Positions 23,863 through 33,423 of a stretch of 52,763 nucleotides of DNA are shown one piece after another. The stretch's first letter is position 1. Every line of letters begins with the position of its first letter. Origin of the DNA: Candidatus Latescibacterota bacterium. Its GTDB lineage: Bacteria; Krumholzibacteriota; Krumholzibacteriia; WVZY01. A model generated the notes under the pieces. It worked only from the letters and a program-made list of their open reading frames with translations. It had not been told where the DNA came from and did no database searches. The stretch is from the NCBI GenBank assembly GCA_020352495.1, contig CP070677.1:996372-1049134 (forward strand), written 5' to 3'. The position numbers and the translations under genes are program-made.

Positions 23863-24690
23863 TCAACGTTCGAGCATCGACTTCTTGGTCAATCCCTCGG
23901 GGAGTTCGAAAAGACCACCTTTCAGCTTCTCGTTTCGAACGCTTCGCACCTCCGATTTCTCGTACTCCTTGCCATCTTTGTACTCGACGACGAGAACGGG
24001 GAATCCTTCATAGCCACCTTCGTTCTTGGACTTCCCCATCTGGAAAAACGCGTTCGTCTGAGGACTCACGCCGTCGAAAAGGCTTCCCATATCGCCAAAG
24101 ACCCGCACATCCGATTGCTCGAGCCCAATCTGCTTCCAGTCCGCCGCCCAGATATCTTCGTATTTTGCTCCGTCGACGTACGATTCCAACTGCGTGCAGG
24201 TCCATTCGTTCACCTTGACACCGGTTGCGATTTCCTTGAACTGAACGTCGAATCTCTTGCCGATATTGCTCAGTTGCGTTTCCATCATTTTCTTTACTCG
24301 TTCTCGTTGCCCGGGTGGCATGCGCTCCATTTGCTCTTCGGCCGTCTTCTTTGCCCGATCTATCTGTGATTTGAGTTCTTTGGCGGTCTCTTTAGTGATT
24401 TCTCTATACGTTTTTGCGGCGGTATCGATCACCCAACAGACCGGATCTCCAGCGTCGTTTCTTTTGACAATGAGAACAACATCGCGGCCGCCTTCAACGG
24501 CCTCCAATCGCATCCGGTTATTGTCGAGGAATATCGTTGCGTCTTCGTCAGGCTGATTCTCGACCAGATACACGGTCCTCATCTCGATCACGGTTCCCGC
24601 CGACGCCACAGACGCGAGAACTCCGGTGACTACGAACAATATCGCCAGACCCACAATAGGGTGTCTTCCCACACTGCTAATGGGTGACAT
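23863..24690 (-). CDS. Exported DUF4412-like protein, copy 2
   Basis: 275 residues, signal peptide (MSPISSVGRHP then a hydrophobic core, cleavage near ASVASA). The pattern GTVIEMRTVYLVEN, ATIFLDNNRMRLEA, VCWVIDTAAKTYREI, then a charged helical stretch (~95-150) and VNEWTCTQLESYVDG, closely parallels the next upstream gene. The DUF4412 family includes periplasmic proteins that may bind lipid or hydrophobic ligands; no enzyme motif is visible. It ends with LFELPEGLTKKSML, as does its paralogue. Start 24690 is preceded by GAGGAGG. Confidence 0.65.
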   Translation of the reverse strand: MSPISSVGRHPIVGLAILFVVTGVLASVASAGTVIEMRTVYLVENQPDEDATIFLDNNRMRLEAVEGGRDVVLIVKRNDAGDPVCWVIDTAAKTYREITKETAKELKSQIDRAKKTAEEQMERMPPGQRERVKKMMETQLSNIGKRFDVQFKEIATGVKVNEWTCTQLESYVDGAKYEDIWAADWKQIGLEQSDVRVFGDMGSLFDGVSPQTNAFFQMGKSKNEGGYEGFPVLVVEYKDGKEYEKSEVRSVRNEKLKGGLFELPEGLTKKSMLER

Positions 24691-24787
24691 AAGTTGTTGA
24701 CCTCCTCGTTTCTTCGCTGGCGCAGCAACAACCGTATCCCGCCACACCGGGTCAGCGTTCGGTTGAACGATCGCTGCCTGGCCTCTT

Positions 24788-25606
24788 TTACTCGAGCGTT
24801 TTTTGATCCAGTCCTTCGGGCAGATCGAACAGGCTCGGCTCGAGATCCTCTTTCCGGACCTCTTTCACCTCTGTTCGCATAATTTTGTTTCCGTCCTCGT
24901 AAAGCACTGTTTTGAGCGGGAATCCATTGATTTTCTCGTCGCTCCCCTCCGTTTTTGCGTCCACCAACGGAATCAGCTCTCCCGCAAAGCTCTTGAAAAG
25001 ACCGGCCATGGTGTTCAAAACGGCCAGATCCTTTGCCTCCACACCCATTTCCTTTGGGTCACACACCCAAACCTCTTGGTACAGTTCCTTTTCGAACATC
25101 GCCTTGTAGTGCTCGCACGTCCACTCGTTCATCTCCACTCCACTCTCCACCTTCTCGTATTTCATCTTCTTCATCCGCTCGTCGTAATTCAGATGCTTGT
25201 TCGCTTCCCGCATCTGCTTTCTGTACTGCTGTTTTAGCTGTTCGCGCTCCTCTGCCGACATCTGAGCCATGTATGTATCCATCATTTCCTTGCCTTGGAG
25301 CATCTGGTCTTGAATCTTCTTCAGACCCTTCTTGTCAAACTCCGTGTACGCCTGCGCCTTCGTGTCTATCAACCACATCACCGGGTCGTCCTTGTTTTCA
25401 AGACGATAGATGGCCGCAATGTCGGTCTCCTTGCCCTTGAACTCGATCCGCACCCGGTTCTCATCGAGGTACATCGTCTGCGTACCACTTTCCGAGTGTT
25501 GGTCGTACGCCCACAGGTCGACGACGATGACCGTCCCAGCGACGGACACGGAAACAGCGCAAGCTAGAATCAGCAGACAGCCGGCAGTCAGCACGAGTGT
25601 CCTCAT
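24788..25606 (-). CDS. Exported DUF4412-like protein, copy 1
   Basis: 272 residues with a signal peptide (cleavage near SVSVAG). It is a clear paralogue of the gene just downstream: MYLDENRVRIEF, VMWLIDTKAQAYTEF, a Met/Lys/Gln-rich coiled segment (residues ~100-150), then VEMNEWTCEHYKAMF and LYQEVWVCDPKEMG, and the same end LFDLPEGLDQKTL. The pair arose by tandem duplication and diverged strongly. One Cys in NEWTC is conserved in both. Role unknown. The start at 25606 follows AAGGGGA. Confidence 0.65.
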   Translation of the reverse strand: MRTLVLTAGCLLILACAVSVSVAGTVIVVDLWAYDQHSESGTQTMYLDENRVRIEFKGKETDIAAIYRLENKDDPVMWLIDTKAQAYTEFDKKGLKKIQDQMLQGKEMMDTYMAQMSAEEREQLKQQYRKQMREANKHLNYDERMKKMKYEKVESGVEMNEWTCEHYKAMFEKELYQEVWVCDPKEMGVEAKDLAVLNTMAGLFKSFAGELIPLVDAKTEGSDEKINGFPLKTVLYEDGNKIMRTEVKEVRKEDLEPSLFDLPEGLDQKTLE

Positions 25607-25662
25607 TACAGGTCCCCTTTCTGTGGCTAGGTTGCCTGCTCCGGTCGCTCCGGAGCCCTCCA

Positions 25663-26556
25663 CTACTCCAGCCCGATGTCCCGCAGGTGCTTTTCGTCTC
25701 CGTTTTTGTTCAGCACCCAGTATCTGAGACGCTTCGAGCCGGTGAACTCCCCCTCTATATCAGCAGGCATCTCCCAACGGATGATACGGTGCGGATAAGC
25801 GTCCTCAACAAAAAAGGTGCCCTCGCGACCTTCGGAGGTCGCCAGTGTATACACCATCGTCTCAAAGTCACCCGCTGGTACCTCGATCGTTCGGGTGCCG
25901 CTGTCGCGCGAGATCTTGGCGTCCACCCACCGAAGCGGCGTGTGGGCGAGTCGCCCCGAAAAGACACTTGGAAGAAGTTGAATGTCCCGCTCCCCGCCGG
26001 GTTCGAGAAAATCGCCCCGAAGACCCCGCAGTAAAATGAACAGATTGTCTTCGATGACCCCACCGTTTGGATTCTCCAATTCCCGCGGACCGGACTCGTT
26101 CTCGAAGTAGCTATGGTAATACCCCGTTATTTTCTCGGGATAGAATAGAAGCTCTTCGTAGACGTGTCCGCACCACTCGGCGCTCGTAAACGAAACCTTG
26201 ACCGGAGAGAAATCAGAACTTCTGACAAAGACCGAGACCATGGTGTTGTAGTCGTAGACACCAGTCTGAAAGTCTCTGATAAGATTCAGCTTGAGGACGT
26301 CGAATGTATCGCCCGGATCCCGGTCCGGATCCTCTACTTTGACTCGCCTCGTGTCGCTGAAAGGCTCCGTGACGTAAATCATCACACAGGTCCCCGCCCG
26401 GGGTTGACCGTAGCGACTTACTGTCAGACGGTAACCATCCATCTCGGCTTTGCCGTCGTGCCAGTATCCGCTGAAATCGGTCTGCGAAGAATCTGCCCGC
26501 ACCGTCGGAGCGGTCATAACGATAATCATAAGGACAAGCACTGATCTCAACTTCAT
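25663..26556 (-). CDS. Exported protein of unknown function
   Basis: 297 residues with a signal peptide (MKLRSVLVLMIIVMTAPTVR). It is rich in strand, with conserved-looking segments FSGYWHDGKAEMDGYRLTVS, AGTCVMIYVTEPFS, FQTGVYDYNTMVSVFVR, SAEWCGHVYEELLF and a C-terminal strand set (EDAYPHRIIRWEM). No catalytic motif is recognised. It lies first in a run of five exported genes and 19 nt after kbl, so it may be transcribed with the threonine genes. The lack of a strong ribosome site at the ATG (AGGGG 9 nt upstream) suggests modest expression. Confidence 0.6.
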   Translation of the reverse strand: MKLRSVLVLMIIVMTAPTVRADSSQTDFSGYWHDGKAEMDGYRLTVSRYGQPRAGTCVMIYVTEPFSDTRRVKVEDPDRDPGDTFDVLKLNLIRDFQTGVYDYNTMVSVFVRSSDFSPVKVSFTSAEWCGHVYEELLFYPEKITGYYHSYFENESGPRELENPNGGVIEDNLFILLRGLRGDFLEPGGERDIQLLPSVFSGRLAHTPLRWVDAKISRDSGTRTIEVPAGDFETMVYTLATSEGREGTFFVEDAYPHRIIRWEMPADIEGEFTGSKRLRYWVLNKNGDEKHLRDIGLE

Positions 26557-26575
26557 GTTCGTGTGCCCCTGATGG

Positions 26576-27763
26576 TCAGTTCACGATGCCGTACTTGCGT
26601 GCCACCGTGGTAAACGCTTCGATCGCTGTATCGAGATGCTCTTTGTTGTGGGCGGCGGAGATCTGCACACGGATCCTCGCTTCACCCTTCGGAACTACCG
26701 GATAGCTGAACCCGATGACATAGATCCCAAATCCAAGAAGATCGCGGGCTACATCCGCCGCGAGCTTGGCATCACCAAGCATGATCGGCACGATCGGGTG
26801 TGTGCCTTCTTTGATGTCGAACCCCGCTTGAGTAATTTGTTCGCGGAAATACCTCGTGTTCTCTTCGAGCAGGTCACGAAGATCGGTGGTTTCTTCGAGG
26901 AGATCGATCACAGTGAGCCCTGCCATCACGATCGGCGGCGCGAGCGTGTTGGAGAAGAGATACGGTCTCGAACGCTGTCTCAAAAAGTCGACGATCTCCT
27001 TGCGTGCGGTAGTGAACCCGCCAGATGCACCGCCGAGCGCCTTGCCAAGCGTGGAGGTAATGATATCGACCCTTCCCATCACGTTTCGGTATTCGTGTGT
27101 GCCACGCCCCGTTTTTCCAACGAAACCTGTCGCGTGTGAATCGTCGACCATGACCAACGCGTCATATTTCTCCGCCAGGTCACAGATCTCATCGAGCTTG
27201 GCAATGAACCCATCCATGCTGAACACACCGTCGGTCGCGATCAGACGCATGCGGTGGTTTTTGGACTCCTTGAGTTTGTCTTCCAGGTCGTTCATGTCGC
27301 AGTTCTCATAACGTTTCCGGTCAGCTTTACACAAGCGGATCCCGTCGATGATACTCGCATGATTGAGCCGATCGCTGATCACCACGTCATCCTCCTGGAG
27401 AATCGCCTCGAAAAGTCCTCCGTTGGCATCGAAACAAGATGTGTAGAGAATGGTGTCCTCGGTTCCCAAAAACTCCGCGATCTTTTTCTCTAGTTGTTTG
27501 TGGATGTCCTGTGTTCCGCAGATGAATCGCACCGACGACATCCCAAAACCCCACGCGTCCAGCCCCCTGTGAGCCGCTTCGATGATCTTGGGATGAGAAG
27601 AGAGCCCGAGATAATTGTTGGCGCAGAAGTTGATGACTTCCCCGTCCTTGACCTTGATTCTCGCTGCCTGCGGGCCATATATGAGCCGTTCGTCTTTGAA
27701 AAGACCCGCTTCCCGGATCGAGCTCAGTTCGTTACCCAAAACTTCTTTCAACGTCCCGTACAT
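26576..27763 (-). CDS. kbl: 2-amino-3-ketobutyrate CoA ligase (glycine C-acetyltransferase)
   Basis: 395 residues, the expected length. The alpha-oxoamine synthase fold has the PLP aspartate in [13 protein letters not shown] (Asp207) and the Schiff-base lysine Lys241 in [16 protein letters not shown]. With CoA it cleaves 2-amino-3-ketobutyrate into glycine and acetyl-CoA, the second step of threonine degradation. It follows tdh on the same strand, separated by 276 nt that hold palindromic repeats. Start is preceded by AAGGAGG. Confidence 0.96.
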   Translation of the reverse strand: MYGTLKEVLGNELSSIREAGLFKDERLIYGPQAARIKVKDGEVINFCANNYLGLSSHPKIIEAAHRGLDAWGFGMSSVRFICGTQDIHKQLEKKIAEFLGTEDTILYTSCFDANGGLFEAILQEDDVVISDRLNHASIIDGIRLCKADRKRYENCDMNDLEDKLKESKNHRMRLIATDGVFSMDGFIAKLDEICDLAEKYDALVMVDDSHATGFVGKTGRGTHEYRNVMGRVDIITSTLGKALGGASGGFTTARKEIVDFLRQRSRPYLFSNTLAPPIVMAGLTVIDLLEETTDLRDLLEENTRYFREQITQAGFDIKEGTHPIVPIMLGDAKLAADVARDLLGFGIYVIGFSYPVVPKGEARIRVQISAAHNKEHLDTAIEAFTTVARKYGIVN

Positions 27764-27860
27764 GCACTGTCCTCCTTGTCATCGAAACGGTTGGGCGGCC
27801 TCGTTTCACTGCGGATCAGCATAGACTTCGACGCGCCTCACATATGATACCCGGAGGCTT

Positions 27861-27957
27861 CACGAGTGTCTCAGACCCTTTGCGCGGAGCGAGCGAGGAT
27901 CGCCCGCCGTTAGGCGGGAAGCCGAGCGAAGTGGGCGCCGGGTCTGAGACACTCGTG
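27861..27957. repeat. 97-bp palindromic element between tdh and kbl
   Basis: CACGAGTGTCTCAGACCC (27861-27878) and its exact complement GGGTCTGAGACACTCGTG (27940-27957) form an 18-bp stem. Inside is a second hairpin, CCCGCC/GGCGGG (27903-27908/27913-27918) with loop GTTA. It resembles REP/BIME or MITE elements. On the mRNA it could reduce or uncouple kbl expression relative to tdh. Confidence 0.75.
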
Positions 27958-27961
27958 GGGC

Positions 27962-28032
27962 CGACGCGACCGCAGCGCACGCTTCTTTACCCGCCTGCCC
28001 GAGGACAGACGTGGAGAAGCCTATGTCGATCC
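27962..28032. repeat. Dispersed repeat, copy A
   Basis: From CGACGCGAC to GTCGATCC this 71-bp stretch aligns with 36007-36081 (shared blocks CGACGCGAC, CCGCAGCGC, CGCTTCT, GCCTGC, AGGAC, GGAGAA, GTCGATCC, with small gaps). The second copy is inside a coding region, so it is a mobile or REP-like repeat. Confidence 0.6.
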
Positions 28033-28039
28033 GCTCCCC

Positions 28040-29197
28040 TCACCACTCGATTAAAACCTTCGGGTGGGTTGTGATCCTTTTCTCGAAATCCTCCGGATCG
28101 TAATCGTTGATGTGGACGACCGTGTCTTTTCCTTGATTGAGAATTACGTCGAATATCTTCTCTTGGATCCGGTTCTCCGTCGCTTCCAGCAGGTTTGTTG
28201 AGATGTTCCACGTTTCGAATATCCTTCGTCCGATGACGCTGTGGATCGTAATCCCCTGGACGATTACCCGTGAGAACTCCTCGATTTGAAAGTCTCCACT
28301 CTTGATCCCAAAAAGCACGACCTCCCCACCCATCCGAACCGACCGGACCGCGTTGTTGACCGACGAGTTGTACCCGGCCATCTCGATTGTCACATCGACA
28401 CCGTCACCACCAAACTCTCTGACCTTTCCGACGACTTCGGGATCGCTCCGCCAATCATCATTGGGTGTAAAGCGTATGACTTCGTCGACGCCAATCCGCT
28501 CTGCAAGACGCGCATTTTCTTCGTTGGGCTCGATTCCGATGATCTTGGAAACACCCAACGCTTTCGCGGTGAGTATTGTGAAAAGACCAATCGTACCGCA
28601 CCCAAAAACCGCCAGGCTCTTGCCACGTAGATCAACTTTTGTGCAGGCGTGCACCGCGTTGCCAAACGGTTCCTGAATGGCGCCGATTTGTTTTCGTATC
28701 TTGTTCGGATCACTGTGCCAGAGAACCTCCGCCGGAAGCTTGATGTACTCGGCGAAACATCCGTCGAGTGAGAATCCAATTATCAGTTCGTCCTGGCAGA
28801 CCTCTTTCTGCCCTATCCTACACTGAAGACATTTACCACAGGTGATGTGTGATTCGGCTGTGACGATCTCTCCGATGTGAAATCCATAGTGTTTTTGCGC
28901 AAGTGACCCGGCCTCGACTATTTGTCCGAGAAGCTCGTGGCCCGTCACACGATAGTCTTTGTTCTCTTCATCGAGCGAGTCATAGATCATTTGTTTGAAT
29001 GCATTTCTAAACCATATACCCTTGTCCGAACCACAGACTCCCGTATAGAGAACTTTGACCACGACCCGTTCCGCATCGAGCGGATTCTTTTTCTCGTCCA
29101 GTGTCGGTTTGCTCACACGCACCTTGCGAAGCCCTTTGGAATCTTCCCAAACATCCTTTGAACGATCGAACACGAGGGCCCACATTTCATCGGACAT
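28040..29197 (-). CDS. tdh: L-threonine 3-dehydrogenase-like zinc-dependent dehydrogenase
   Basis: 385 residues, about 40 longer than E. coli Tdh. Catalytic zinc ligands are in TGVCGSDKG and GHELLGQIVE. The structural zinc cluster is CGKCLQCRIGQKEVC. The Rossmann motif is VFGCGTIGLFTI. An insertion (FRNAFKQMIYDSLDEENKDY) separates the first Cys from the His motif, which explains the extra length. It oxidises threonine to 2-amino-3-ketobutyrate with NAD+, the substrate of the kbl product next door. That pairing is the main reason for choosing threonine. Another medium-chain alcohol or sugar dehydrogenase is possible. Confidence 0.85.
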   Translation of the reverse strand: MSDEMWALVFDRSKDVWEDSKGLRKVRVSKPTLDEKKNPLDAERVVVKVLYTGVCGSDKGIWFRNAFKQMIYDSLDEENKDYRVTGHELLGQIVEAGSLAQKHYGFHIGEIVTAESHITCGKCLQCRIGQKEVCQDELIIGFSLDGCFAEYIKLPAEVLWHSDPNKIRKQIGAIQEPFGNAVHACTKVDLRGKSLAVFGCGTIGLFTILTAKALGVSKIIGIEPNEENARLAERIGVDEVIRFTPNDDWRSDPEVVGKVREFGGDGVDVTIEMAGYNSSVNNAVRSVRMGGEVVLFGIKSGDFQIEEFSRVIVQGITIHSVIGRRIFETWNISTNLLEATENRIQEKIFDVILNQGKDTVVHINDYDPEDFEKRITTHPKVLIEW

Positions 29198-29291
29198 ATT
29201 CGAGGTTCCTTTCTCGTAGGTGGTGATGTCACCAGGATCCCTCGAGTCCCGAGAGATCCCTTTTTGACATCATCGCGCTCAATCCCAATAT

Positions 29292-30647
<1,356 letters not shown>

Positions 30648-30663
30648 CGGTGTTTCCTCTCGG

Positions 30664-32037
30664 TCAGCTCGCTTGGTCCAGGGAGGCTTCCCGCGCTACC
30701 AAAGGAATCGCCGTCTCTTCCACTTCCAAGAGATCTCCGGACGCGACCAGCCGCTTGTGGTCCGTCTCACTGGGATTGGCGATTCCCTTTACTCTCACGA
30801 TTCCCATACGGTTCGAGAGATCGCGGGACCCCTCCACGCCCACTTTGACGTAGTTGCCCGAGAAACCGACCCAGCGCCCCTCGTCATCGCGCTCTTCGAA
30901 AAGAATTTGGAGGAGTCGGTTTTTCTGTCCGTTGTAGAACTCGGACTTTTTCGTGTGGGCAATTTTGTGAAACTTTTTACTCCGTTCGGCGATCACTTCG
31001 CCGGGAATCTGATCGGGGAGCCCATGTGCGCCGGTGCGTTCGCGCGCGGAAAAACTGAACACGTGAACATTCGTAAAGGGAATTTCTTCGACAAGCCGGC
31101 ACGTGCGTTCGAAAGCCTCCTCGTCCTCGCCGGGAAAACCGACGATCACATCCGTCCCGAGTCCGAGATCTGGAATGCGGCTTCTTGCGAAATCAATGAA
31201 CTCGACAAACTCGGTCGACGTGTACTTGCGCCGCATCCGTTCGAGCACACCGTCATCACCGCTCTGAAGCGGGACGTGAAGATACGGACTGAGTTTCCCA
31301 TCCCGGGTCATCCGATCGATGATACCGTCATCGATCGTTGTCGGTTCGATCGAGCTGAGCCGCACTCGCTCGAGCCCATCAATTGCCTCGAGGGCATCGA
31401 CCACATCAACGAGCGTCCTATCCTGATCGTTGTAGGTTCCCACATTGACTCCGGTAATGATTAGTTCTCTGTGTCCATCAGACACGAGCGCCCGGGCCTC
31501 TCTGGAGATGTCTTCGAAATCCCGACTCCGCGCTGGCCCGCGGCTCTTGGGGACGATACAGTAGGAACAGACAAAGTCGCATCCTTCCTGGATCTTGAGA
31601 TTCGCTCGTGTGTGCAGTGGATAATAACCGGTGGAGTCGATCGTAAATCGCTCGCGGGCCGCCCGCTGTTTCACCACGAGCGGTTCCTTCCGTTTGGCCG
31701 GTGTGGGGATGATCTCGGGAAGCCGCATTTTGTCGGCCGTCCCAATGATATAGTCGAGCCCGGGGATCGTCTGCAACTCCTCAACACCCACCTGAGAGTA
31801 GCAACCAACCGCCGCGACACACACATCGGGGTTGCGCCGGATGATCGAACGGATCAGCCGGCGGCACTTGGACGTGGCCTGGTGGGTGAGCGTACACGTG
31901 TTTATGATGCAGAGATCCGCATCGGCGCTGTCCTCGACCAACCGGTATCCCCGCCCGATGAATTGCCGGGCAAAAACCGCGCTCTCCGCCTGGTTGAGTC
32001 GGCAGCCAAGTGTCTCGAGAGCAAACGTGTAAGCCAT
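30664..32037 (-). CDS. mtaB: tRNA t6A37 methylthiotransferase
   Basis: 457 residues. Same domain order as MiaB but with the MtaB signatures ETLGCRLNQAESA, NTCTLTHQATSKCRRLIR, VGCYSQVG and radical SAM IQEGCDFVCSYCIVPKSRG. It converts t6A37 to ms2t6A in tRNAs decoding ANN codons. Upstream of miaB in the same operon and downstream of thiL, which is separated by 217 nt with no recognisable feature. Complete. Confidence 0.94.
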   Translation of the reverse strand: MAYTFALETLGCRLNQAESAVFARQFIGRGYRLVEDSADADLCIINTCTLTHQATSKCRRLIRSIIRRNPDVCVAAVGCYSQVGVEELQTIPGLDYIIGTADKMRLPEIIPTPAKRKEPLVVKQRAARERFTIDSTGYYPLHTRANLKIQEGCDFVCSYCIVPKSRGPARSRDFEDISREARALVSDGHRELIITGVNVGTYNDQDRTLVDVVDALEAIDGLERVRLSSIEPTTIDDGIIDRMTRDGKLSPYLHVPLQSGDDGVLERMRRKYTSTEFVEFIDFARSRIPDLGLGTDVIVGFPGEDEEAFERTCRLVEEIPFTNVHVFSFSARERTGAHGLPDQIPGEVIAERSKKFHKIAHTKKSEFYNGQKNRLLQILFEERDDEGRWVGFSGNYVKVGVEGSRDLSNRMGIVRVKGIANPSETDHKRLVASGDLLEVEETAIPLVAREASLDQAS

Positions 32038-32254
32038 GCAGTTGACTCCAACGGACCGGTCAGCTCCGCTGTTCGGCCCGTTATCTTGCTTAATATCAAA
32101 TGATTAGAGGACGACAGACGCGCTGCGCCGCCCACGAACTATAACAAATTTGCCAAAAAAAAGAAAGACGCGTTTGGATCGCCATGTCGGCGGAGAGGAG
32201 CCGACGAGGGAGTCTTGTGAGGTGGAGTGCGCCCGACTCCGACGCATACTGGAT

Positions 32255-33277
32255 TCACTTGCGCGATGAGAGATGATCCCAACCTTTTGCCTCAAACTTG
32301 CGGCGGCGTCCACGGACGTCGGTGATCTGATAGACACCGTCGTCACCGGTGAAACGTCCAATTACGCGTGCGGGCAGACCGAGGGCCGATTTGATACGCG
32401 AGCAAATGACACGAGCTTTCGCTGAATCGACACTCAAGATGAGCGCATAATCCTCACCACCGTTTAGCGCCATCCCGGTCGGATCCTTACCATACTTGTC
32501 ACAAAACGCCTCGAGCGGTTTCGAGATCGGAAGAGTCCCGGCGTCGATAACGCAACCGGCGTCGCTGTTCTCACAAATGTGGATCAGATCGGTGGAGAGC
32601 CCGTCACTCACGTCGATCGCACCGTGAATGGCCTTCTCGTTCCGCAGCAGATTTGCCACGGCGAGCAGCGGTCTTGGTTTTTTGAACGCTCGAATCAGCT
32701 TTTTGGAAAAACGGGGCCGCACGCCACGCTCAAGAAGGTCCAATCCCGCACGCGCCTCTCCTAGAGAACCGACCACGACGATCGCGTCGCGCCCGGGCCG
32801 ACACCTTCGCCGCCAGGCCCGTCCTTTGGCACAAGACCCGACCAACGAAAGATCGCAGACAATCGTTCGTTGGATCCCGGAGACGTTTCCCCCAACGATG
32901 GTCGCTCCGTAGGCGGCCAGATGGTCACGTACCCCACGCTCGACGCCCCGAACAAAGTCGACGCCGACTTGTGATGGAAGAGCAAGCGACAACGTTCCGT
33001 AGAGGGGCTTCCCTCCCATCGCGGCGATATCGCTCAGATTGACAGCGGCCAGCCGCCACCCCAATTCCCGGCCGGTAAACCAACCCCGTTTGAAATGTCG
33101 GTTCTCGACGAGGATATCCGTTGTAACGAGAAGGTCCTCACCGGATTTAGGCCGCACCACGGCCGTGTCGTCACCGGCGCCGACGATGATTCCTCGCGTG
33201 GGAGTTTTTTTTGCGCGGATCATCCGAACAAACGACCGAAGGAGCTCTTTTTCGCTCGTTTTTTGGAGCCGTCTCAT
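32255..33277 (-). CDS. thiL: Thiamine-monophosphate kinase
   Basis: 340 residues from the ATG at 33277 (AAGGA 8 nt upstream). ThiL of the AIR-synthase/SelD fold: GIIVGAGDDTAVVRP, LLVTTDILVENRHF, GWRLAAVNLSDIAAMGGKP, IVGGNVSGIQRTI, GAIDVSDGLSTDLIHICENS. It phosphorylates thiamine monophosphate to the pyrophosphate cofactor with ATP. I checked it against SelD because of the selenoprotein nearby; it lacks the SelD N-terminal Cys/Sec-Lys loop and has ThiL motifs. No other thiamine genes are adjacent. Divergent from the propeller lipoprotein. Confidence 0.93.
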   Translation of the reverse strand: MRRLQKTSEKELLRSFVRMIRAKKTPTRGIIVGAGDDTAVVRPKSGEDLLVTTDILVENRHFKRGWFTGRELGWRLAAVNLSDIAAMGGKPLYGTLSLALPSQVGVDFVRGVERGVRDHLAAYGATIVGGNVSGIQRTIVCDLSLVGSCAKGRAWRRRCRPGRDAIVVVGSLGEARAGLDLLERGVRPRFSKKLIRAFKKPRPLLAVANLLRNEKAIHGAIDVSDGLSTDLIHICENSDAGCVIDAGTLPISKPLEAFCDKYGKDPTGMALNGGEDYALILSVDSAKARVICSRIKSALGLPARVIGRFTGDDGVYQITDVRGRRRKFEAKGWDHLSSRK

Positions 33278-33423
33278 ATATGTTATCCTTTGATAATCAC
33301 CCTGCTCACCGAATTCTAGAGAATTCCTGCCCGCTTTACCATACCCGAGTTTCCCCGCGGGCTGAGGAATTCGCCGAGACCGCAGGACCAAACAAGAGGA
33401 TTTCGAAGAGCTCTGTGTCAACT

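Noticed and set aside
32255..33277. Selenophosphate synthetase (SelD), which would fit the selenoprotein
   Set aside because: The motifs are those of ThiL, and the SelD N-terminal Cys/Sec-containing loop is missing.
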